In this document: in pieces, positions 26,493 to 31,270 of the stretch | Position numbering within the stretch: position 1 is the first letter of the stretch | Layout: each line of letters begins with the position of its first letter | Assembly: GCA_937877685.1 (NCBI GenBank) | Contig: CALFGU010000225.1 | Coordinates: 1-31,270 of the forward strand | DNA length: 31,270 nucleotides | Direction of reading: 5' to 3' | Source: an uncultured Prevotella sp. | GTDB taxonomy: Bacteria; Bacteroidota; Bacteroidia; Bacteroidales; Bacteroidaceae | Notes under the pieces: generated by a model | Databases searched by the model: none | The model's input: only the letters and a program-made list of their open reading frames with translations | What the model was told of the DNA's origin: nothing | Made by a program: the position numbers and the translations under genes

Positions 26493-26879
26493 TCACTTCT
26501 CAATCACATGGATTTCAAAATCCACATACACAGCCTCACCGAATGCGGACGAGTAGGAATAAAACTCATAAGAACTCTCGCCCACATAGGCGTTGATGGT
26601 CTGCACAGAGCCTTGGTCAAGGAACTTGAAGGTAAACTCCTTGCCTTGCATCAGCGTCATCATGGTGTTCAGTTCCGTCTGCGTGATGGCGTTGTACTTC
26701 AAGTAGACCTTGCGTACATCCCGGCGCAACCAGTCGATGTGCATCACGCCGCTCTCGTCCCGTCCGCTCCCGCTACCGACCACATTGCTGTGTTCTACCT
26801 TGCAAGGGGTAGAGGGGATGTAGATATGCGAACTCCCCACCATCCAGTATCCCTGTGTGTCGAGTCTGTTAATCGTCAT
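26493..26879 (-). CDS. Distal-tail-like protein (DUF6711 type), 128 aa
   Basis: MTINRLDTQGYWMVGSSHIY, HIDWLRRDVRKVYLKYNAIT, TQTELNTMMTLMQGKEFTFK and a final EAVYVDFEIHVIEK. Beta-rich with a conserved R-x-D-x-x-K-V-Y-L-K-Y segment, as in DUF6711 proteins that sit between tape measure and hub. It probably forms the ring at the tail end (Dit-like). Assignment from pattern and position. Confidence 0.7.
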   Translation of the reverse strand: MTINRLDTQGYWMVGSSHIYIPSTPCKVEHSNVVGSGSGRDESGVMHIDWLRRDVRKVYLKYNAITQTELNTMMTLMQGKEFTFKFLDQGSVQTINAYVGESSYEFYSYSSAFGEAVYVDFEIHVIEK

Positions 26880-26891
26880 ATCTGCACCCCC

Positions 26892-28967
26892 TTATGCGAG
26901 TAGCGGATTCCGGCCGATGCGGAACGATTCGTTCTTGTTGCGCTGAACCACGCTGTTGTAAACCACCGCGCCGTCCAGAATGATATCCCTATCGTCTTGG
27001 TTCTCAGCAAGTGCGCGGGACATTGCCCGGTACATCGCGTCACCCATCGCGGAGTAGTCGAACCCGCTCCCGGTGTTGGACAGTTTTTCCATCAGCCCGC
27101 TCGCAACCATGCCGACCCATTCGGTGTTGCGCTCCAACGGCACGATTGCTTCTTTCCCGGCCTCGCCAACGATGGCGTTGCCGATAAAGGTTGTCTGATC
27201 TACGATACCGCCACGGGCAAGGGTAGGCAGTCTGCCCAAAGTCCCGGAAAGCCAAGAATTGTTCCAAGCGTTTGCCGCCGTGTTCCATGCGGACTTTACG
27301 GTGTTTGACAACGAAACAGTAAGGCTGAGTGTTTTGCTTTTCAGCGCGTTCCACTTGGAGATAAAGGACGATACGGCAGAAGCAATCAACGATGCGGTCA
27401 GCGATACGGACTTGGTTTTCAGAGCGTCCCAAGAAGACCGCAGAGTATTGAGCGTAGATGTGGCAAACCCCTGTTTGAGATAGGAATAGAGGTTCGCCGT
27501 CTTTGTTTTGATCGCGTTCCACCGGGTCAGCAGATAATTGTATGTGCTTGTTGCCGTGCCTTTGAGAGATGTAGTAAGGTTCGCCGCTCTCGACTTAAAG
27601 GCGTTCCATGTGTTTTTAAGCAGAGAACTCAGACCCGCCGTGGTGAAATTCTGGAAAATCGCTTTAAGGGTAAGTTTGACCGAAATGTCACCAATGCCCC
27701 CGGCGTTCTTCAACCAGTCCTTAACGGGCTGAACGATGTTATCATTGAGCCAAGTGCCAATCGCTTCAAACGGTTTCTTGATACCCGCGAGGATTCCCTC
27801 GCCGACCATCTGACCCGGTTCTTCCATCTCCTTGGCGGGAGAGGCGATACCAAAGGCTTTTTTGAATCCGTCAACAAACGGTTTCAAAACATTGTCGATT
27901 AACCAAGTGCCAACGGTAGAAATAATGTTTGTGATCCCTTTGAAGATGCCTTTAACTATTTCTTCGCCAGTCTTTGCTGTCCCGTCATCGTTGACGAACA
28001 TCTTGTAAATAAGACCGCCGACAAGGGTGACAAACTCGACAACAAAACTCTGCAAAAGCCCAACCGCCGCACCAAACGCCGCTCCAACAAATTCAGAAAT
28101 TGATTGTGCCAAGCCGTTCCAATCGACTTTTTTAAACCACTCTACAAGTTTCGCAACAATATTCTGGACAACATTTTTCCAGTCAACACTCTCAATCCAC
28201 GCCGACATATTGTTGAACGCGTCCTTAATCCAGTCAAAGATACTCGCAATACCGTCCCCGATATCGAACTGTTCAAAGTCCACCCATTCGTACTGTGCGC
28301 CGCTCCCGGAGGACGAACCGCCACCGCCGCCACCGTTGTTGCTCGGAAGACGGTTGAGTTCATCAAACGGGGCGAGGTATTTCATTGCCTCTTTCGCCGC
28401 ACCGCCTACTCCTGTGATTGCCTCTGCCGCTCCCGTTGTGGCCTTGTACCACCCGGAAGAACCGCTCAGACGGGCGAAAACCATCGTCAGCACGTTGGCG
28501 AACCGCGTAACGAGGTCAATGAGGGAGTTGATGACGGGGGCGATTGCCGTGAACAGAGAGCCGAAAGCCGCGCCAAGCTGTGCTTTCATCAGCGCGGAAG
28601 AAGTCTTCACGCCGTCCAACGCCTTTGCGTAGTTCGTAAATGCGGGTTCGGCTTTCTTTGTGAAGTTGTAGAATTGCTCTGCTCCCTCTTTGATGGACTC
28701 CGTGACGCTCTTGATGATAGCGCGGATTGCGCGGTACATGGCGATTCGCTTGATGGAGGCAAGGAATCCAGAGAGCGGAGAAGCGGCTTTCTTCGCGGCG
28801 TTCCCTACGCTCTTAATTGAGGTAGACAGCTTGCTGACGGACTCTGCTTGCGCGATAGACGCGTTCAGTTCGTTCAGTCTTTCGGCGAGTTTATCAATAG
28901 AGTCGGATGCCTCGTCAGAACTTCCCTTGATTACGAACTCTATTCCGTTAAGGGACACATCCGGCAT
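26892..28967 (-). CDS. Tail tape measure protein, 691 aa
   Basis: Sets tail length and leads DNA ejection. A helical coiled-coil N-terminus (SSDEASDSIDKLAERLNELN), hydrophobic middle segments (AAFGSLFTAIAPVINSLIDL), a Gly-rich spacer (GGGGGGSSSGSG), and a repeated helical part (LLKNTWNAFKSRAANLTTSL, ALKTKSVSLTASLIASAVSS) before the final LARGGIVDQTTFIGNAIVGE, which is a common tape-measure end. The start at 28967 has AGGAGG nine bases upstream. Length implies a tail of roughly 100 nm. Confidence 0.92.
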   Translation of the reverse strand: MPDVSLNGIEFVIKGSSDEASDSIDKLAERLNELNASIAQAESVSKLSTSIKSVGNAAKKAASPLSGFLASIKRIAMYRAIRAIIKSVTESIKEGAEQFYNFTKKAEPAFTNYAKALDGVKTSSALMKAQLGAAFGSLFTAIAPVINSLIDLVTRFANVLTMVFARLSGSSGWYKATTGAAEAITGVGGAAKEAMKYLAPFDELNRLPSNNGGGGGGSSSGSGAQYEWVDFEQFDIGDGIASIFDWIKDAFNNMSAWIESVDWKNVVQNIVAKLVEWFKKVDWNGLAQSISEFVGAAFGAAVGLLQSFVVEFVTLVGGLIYKMFVNDDGTAKTGEEIVKGIFKGITNIISTVGTWLIDNVLKPFVDGFKKAFGIASPAKEMEEPGQMVGEGILAGIKKPFEAIGTWLNDNIVQPVKDWLKNAGGIGDISVKLTLKAIFQNFTTAGLSSLLKNTWNAFKSRAANLTTSLKGTATSTYNYLLTRWNAIKTKTANLYSYLKQGFATSTLNTLRSSWDALKTKSVSLTASLIASAVSSFISKWNALKSKTLSLTVSLSNTVKSAWNTAANAWNNSWLSGTLGRLPTLARGGIVDQTTFIGNAIVGEAGKEAIVPLERNTEWVGMVASGLMEKLSNTGSGFDYSAMGDAMYRAMSRALAENQDDRDIILDGAVVYNSVVQRNKNESFRIGRNPLLA

Positions 28968-28980
28968 CTGCATCCACCTC

Positions 28981-29747
28981 CTATTCTTTGGATTCTTTTG
29001 CCCGTCTTTCCTTTTGTGCCTTGGCAAAGGCCGCTACACCCGCTTTTATGCGTTCGTAGCGTTCCCTCGCCTCGCGTTCCTCTCTCGCCTCTCGCTGTTC
29101 CTTGAACAAGTCGTATGGTTCTTTGGCGTAAGGATGCGGCCTTGCCTTGCTGAACGCTTTGAGGTACGGGGTGATGTCCAAGAGTGCTTCATACACATAC
29201 ATCCCTTGCAACCACGCCATCTGGTTCTTCTCCGCGAGGATCAGCTTGTGCGCCTCCCGGAAAGCCTTGTGCGCGGATACATCCCCGTCCCAAAACTGCT
29301 CATAGGTCATCCCGTAAGCGAGGTAGTACGGACACGCCTTTTCAAAGACGGACATTAACGACAAAGGGAGAGCGGCGTTCTTGCCGCCTACTCTCCCCGT
29401 TACGGACTGTGAGGTGTCGTTACTTAACTCAGAGTCCAGTTCGCGTTTCCCGCGTCTTCCTCATCATCGACAAGGGCATTGCAAGCCTCGGCGTACATCT
29501 CGCCAAGCGCGGTAATGAACCCCTGTTTGTCCCGAATCCATGCGTAGATTTCTTCGGTCTTCTGCCGGGTGATCCACTTCTGGTGACGGACGAAAGCCCA
29601 GTACACCAGTTTGGGAATCATCAGCGCGGGTTTATCGCCGATCTGGTCGAGGATCATCCCGTCCTCGTTGGCCTGTCCCGCAGTTCTCAGCGTGTACTCA
29701 AGGGTATACGCCTTATCCTCATACTCAAACGTGATCTGCTTGCTCAT
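28981..29747 (-). CDS. Tail assembly chaperone, -1 frameshift fusion (gpG-gpT type), 255 aa
   Basis: Minus-strand GGGAAAC (29451-29445) is in the frame needed for a -1 shift. After the slip the second frame reads RELDSELSNDTSQSVTGRVG and then runs open to 28981, including SVFEKACPYYLAYGMTYEQF and a basic coiled end (REEREARERYERIKAGVAAF). So 101 residues of the first frame are joined to 154 of the second. There is no ribosome site for the second part alone. This is the same arrangement as lambda G/GT: the fusion binds the tape measure during tail assembly. Confidence 0.88.
29404..29451 (-). promoter_or_regulatory. Programmed -1 frameshift site: slippery heptamer plus stem-loop
   Basis: GGGAAAC (29451-29445, as G GGA AAC in frame), a seven-base spacer, then GGACTCTGAG pairing with CTCACAGTCC (29437-29404; one C-C mismatch) around a 14-base loop that contains the zero-frame stop. 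A second strong hairpin follows (GGGAGA/TCTCCC with GCGGC/GCCGC inside). Confidence 0.9.
29424..29747 (-). CDS. Tail assembly chaperone, zero-frame product (DUF5055-like), 107 aa
   Basis: MSKQITFEYEDKAYTLEYTL, NEDGMILDQIGDKPALMIPK, LVYWAFVRHQKWITRQKTEE and GFITALGEMYAEACNALVDD. Matches the shape of small tail-chaperone proteins (G of the G/GT pair) downstream of the major tail protein. It ends six codons past the slippery site, so most ribosomes make this short form and a few the long one. Confidence 0.82.
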   Translation of the reverse strand: MSKQITFEYEDKAYTLEYTLRTAGQANEDGMILDQIGDKPALMIPKLVYWAFVRHQKWITRQKTEEIYAWIRDKQGFITALGEMYAEACNALVDDEEDAGNANWTLS

Positions 29748-29785
29748 CTCATGCTCCTTGTCGATTAAGTTTTAGTGGTTCGTGA

Positions 29786-30214
29786 TTAGGTGAAGGACAT
29801 ATCGGTGGTCGGGGTAACGTGAATCTGCATCTCACGCGCCTCGTCCACGCCCTTGCCAACGATACCCACGTTGATCATGCCTTGGAACGCCCACTTGCCA
29901 TCCGTGCCAGTAGGCACAAGAGAACCGCCACTCATAGAGCCGCCAAACCAGATGGCGAGGTACTGCTCCGTCCCGGCAAGACCCTTGACGGTGGAGTAGT
30001 CGGTCTTGGTGTAGTTCGCGGTGAAGACCATATCGCCGCCAGTATCCTGCAAACCAAGAATGTAGGTGTGCATGGCATTTTGAAGATCGGTGACATCAAT
30101 GGTAGCGACCTCGTTCAGAAAGTCGGGATAATCCTTGATATGCACAAGGTCGGTGTAGGTGTTGCCGTTATCCGCAGACTTCATGAGGAAGGTCATATAA
30201 GTATTCATTGCCAT
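29786..30214 (-). CDS. Major tail tube protein, 142 aa
   Basis: Forms the stacked rings of the non-contractile tail. MAMNTYMTFLMKSADNGNTY, then DLVHIKDYPDFLNEVATIDV, TDLQNAMHTYILGLQDTGGD, FTANYTKTDYSTVKGLAGTE and MINVGIVGKGVDEAREMQIH: the known layout of short tail tube proteins in Firmicutes siphophages, with a I-D-V-T-D-L...HTY-I-x-G central part. Confidence 0.88.
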   Translation of the reverse strand: MAMNTYMTFLMKSADNGNTYTDLVHIKDYPDFLNEVATIDVTDLQNAMHTYILGLQDTGGDMVFTANYTKTDYSTVKGLAGTEQYLAIWFGGSMSGGSLVPTGTDGKWAFQGMINVGIVGKGVDEAREMQIHVTPTTDMSFT

Positions 30215-30229
30215 GTGCTTATACGCTCC

Positions 30230-30628
30230 TTATACTCTGTATAGATTTGTGCCGTCCGTTTCCGCACGATAACGGGCAGACAGGCGATAGTACCCCTCAT
30301 TCGCCATAGGAATGGGGGTAAGGGACAGGCGGGTGAAGTTCAACTCATAGAGCATGGTGTCCACGACATTCATGATCTCTTTGCATTGCGACTTTCTCCC
30401 GCTTGCTTTGTTTGAGTAGACATCAACTTGGAACATCACGGTGGCGAATCTCTCCGTACCGCTGTTGTCCAGTTTGTTGATGCTTATGTAGTTGTCTTCC
30501 TGCACGATGGACACAGCCGGGAACTTTGCGGATGTCGCGGTAGGTTCGCTCGTCACATAGATGCCCTCATAGGCGTTGACGAGTGCCGTGCGGATAGGCG
30601 AGTAGATTTTGTTCTCAATGTCTATCAC
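30230..30628 (-). CDS. Tail terminator/completion-like protein, 132 aa
   Basis: MIDIENKIYSPIRTALVNAY, ATSAKFPAVSIVQEDNYISI, FATVMFQVDVYSNKASGRKS, QCKEIMNVVDTMLYELNFTR and YRLSARYRAETDGTNLYRV. Position just before the major tail protein, length and the beta pattern F-P-x-V-x-I-x-x-x-D-N...M-F-Q-V-D-V-Y-S-N match tail terminator proteins. Its start overlaps the previous stop. Confidence 0.75.
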   Translation of the reverse strand: MIDIENKIYSPIRTALVNAYEGIYVTSEPTATSAKFPAVSIVQEDNYISINKLDNSGTERFATVMFQVDVYSNKASGRKSQCKEIMNVVDTMLYELNFTRLSLTPIPMANEGYYRLSARYRAETDGTNLYRV

Positions 30629-31125
30629 AGGGCAAATACCTCCTTGACTACTCTTTCAAGTTCCATCTCAAGTTCCTTGACCGTTGTGTACATCGGCATA
30701 TTGGGCGGGTTGCCGTAGGTGTGTTGACTGTGACCGTTGTTCTTCTCGCGGGGCAACCACCAACCGTTTGGATCGCTCCAATGGCCTTTGCCGATGGTGT
30801 CCGAATAAGAACCGGGTGTCATGCCGTGGTCTTCCTGGTGTCCGTACCCTATCAGACCCGTCCCAAACTCCACAAACAGCACCGTTTCGCCGCTTGCCTT
30901 TACTGCGTACCCGCCGTCTATCGGTTCGACCATGATTTCGTGGTCTTCCTGCCCGGTATATATGGCGCGTGAGAAGTACAGAGATGCTTTGACCGCTCCC
31001 ATGTCCGCAAGCCGTTTGCACAGTTCGTCAGACTTTTCCTTGAGCCATCGCTTGTACTCTTTCAGCCCGTCTTGCAGTTCCTTGATGCCTTGCGTGGATA
31101 GGTCAATGTTGTAGACCTTTTTCAC
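30625..31125 (-). CDS. HK97 gp10-like head-tail protein, 166 aa
   Basis: GTG start. MKKVYNIDLSTQGIKELQDG, KASLYFSRAIYTGQEDHEIM, KASGETVLFVEFGTGLIGYG, HQEDHGMTPGSYSDTIGKGH and MYTTVKELEMELERVVKEVF. V-L-F-V-E-F-G-T-G and the following Gly/His/Pro-rich loop are the mark of HK97-gp10 proteins. The GTG overlaps the previous stop as GTGA. Confidence 0.85.
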   Translation of the reverse strand: MKKVYNIDLSTQGIKELQDGLKEYKRWLKEKSDELCKRLADMGAVKASLYFSRAIYTGQEDHEIMVEPIDGGYAVKASGETVLFVEFGTGLIGYGHQEDHGMTPGSYSDTIGKGHWSDPNGWWLPREKNNGHSQHTYGNPPNMPMYTTVKELEMELERVVKEVFAL

Positions 31126-31270
31126 GGTTCTTCATCACCGTCCGGGGGTTCGGGGTCATCTGGCGTATCTGGTGTGTCGGGCGTGTCGGGTGTGTCGGGC
31201 GTGGGGGCGGGGTCTGGCGTTGTGCGCTCCACTTCCGCAAGAGCAAGAACCACTTGGTTGATGGTGCGCG
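31122..31270 (-). CDS. Head-tail connector-region protein with TPD repeat tail, N-terminus outside the window
   Basis: Only 48 C-terminal residues are seen: RTINQVVLALAEVERTTPDP, then PTPDTPDTPDTPDTPDDPEP and PDGDEEP. A helix leads into a disordered acidic Pro/Thr/Asp tail built of five TPD units. From its place before gp10 it should be the short head-tail joining protein; the family cannot be told from this piece. Confidence 0.7.
   Translation of the reverse strand, partial: RTINQVVLALAEVERTTPDPAPTPDTPDTPDTPDTPDDPEPPDGDEEP

Noticed and set aside
28027..28820. Plus-strand open frames of 201 and 238 codons
   Set aside because: Complement of the tape measure gene; no start sites.
28981..29364. 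A separate gene for the second tail chaperone starting at 29364
   Set aside because: Start would be TTG without a ribosome binding site; the frame is open back to the GGGAAAC slip site, so it is made by frameshift.

Overview
The window looks like most of the genome of a temperate siphophage of a Gram-positive, low-to-mid-GC anaerobe, probably of class Clostridia. The evidence is AGGAGG-type ribosome binding sites on most genes, several Clostridia-phage protein families (DUF6275, DUF551, DUF6711, DUF7365, many small Cys-rich proteins), a GH25/Cpl-7 endolysin, a tyrosine integrase and an attP core copied from the 3' half of a tRNA-Tyr(GTA) gene. The attP (21914-21966) has phage genes on both sides. 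The late operon runs off position 1 (portal) and resumes at position 31270 (head-tail genes). The sequence is therefore best read as an excised, circular or circularly permuted phage genome cut inside the head module; capsid and protease genes are outside the window.

Layout: (a) 1-3280, minus: portal (partial), a self-contained promoter/leader/43-codon ORF/terminator unit, and the terminase large subunit. (b) 3281-4629: no convincing gene, but a G-run tract, an array of CTTACCGT repeats, several perfect dyads, a promoter and two terminators. (c) 4630-8297, plus: a cassette of eleven small genes in the opposite orientation to its neighbours, closed by a strong terminator. It includes an acidic poly-Glu protein, a GIY-YIG-like protein, a ribbon-helix-helix-like protein and a membrane/coiled-coil protein. 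Most of its intercistronic gaps carry a hairpin, and one hairpin family recurs four times, including two identical 42-bp copies. (d) 8310-20028, minus: a long early operon with start/stop overlaps throughout. It encodes a Cas7-like or hypothetical protein, wHTH and HTH proteins, a run of small Cys-rich proteins, a MazG-like enzyme, Sak4 ATPase, HNH homing endonuclease, PD-(D/E)XK nuclease, SSB-like protein, ERCC4 nuclease, CHC2 zinc-finger protein, VapE-type helicase, a putative terminase small subunit and a DUF6275 protein. (e) 20064-21892: divergent immunity region, XRE repressor, tiny ImmA/IrrE-like protein and integrase, plus. (f) 21893-22142: attP, terminators and tandem repeats. (g) 22143-31270, minus: holin-associated coiled-coil protein, metallophosphoesterase, endolysin, holin, tail fibre/hub, Dit-like protein, tape measure, tail chaperones with a clear -1 frameshift site, major tail protein, tail terminator, gp10-like protein and a partial connector protein.

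Working together: repressor and ImmA-like protein control a divergent early promoter. The early operon supplies primase and helicase functions and a single-strand-annealing recombination set (Sak4, SSB, exonuclease/nuclease), ending with packaging. Late genes build a long non-contractile tail and lyse the cell.

The points most likely to be new are: the putative terminase subunits split by an inverted 5-kb cassette with a repeated intercistronic RNA element; the isolated RNA/sORF transcription unit between terL and portal; the CTTACCGT repeat array; and the GG-periodic non-coding tract at 19009-19359. All identifications are by eye; no database search was run.
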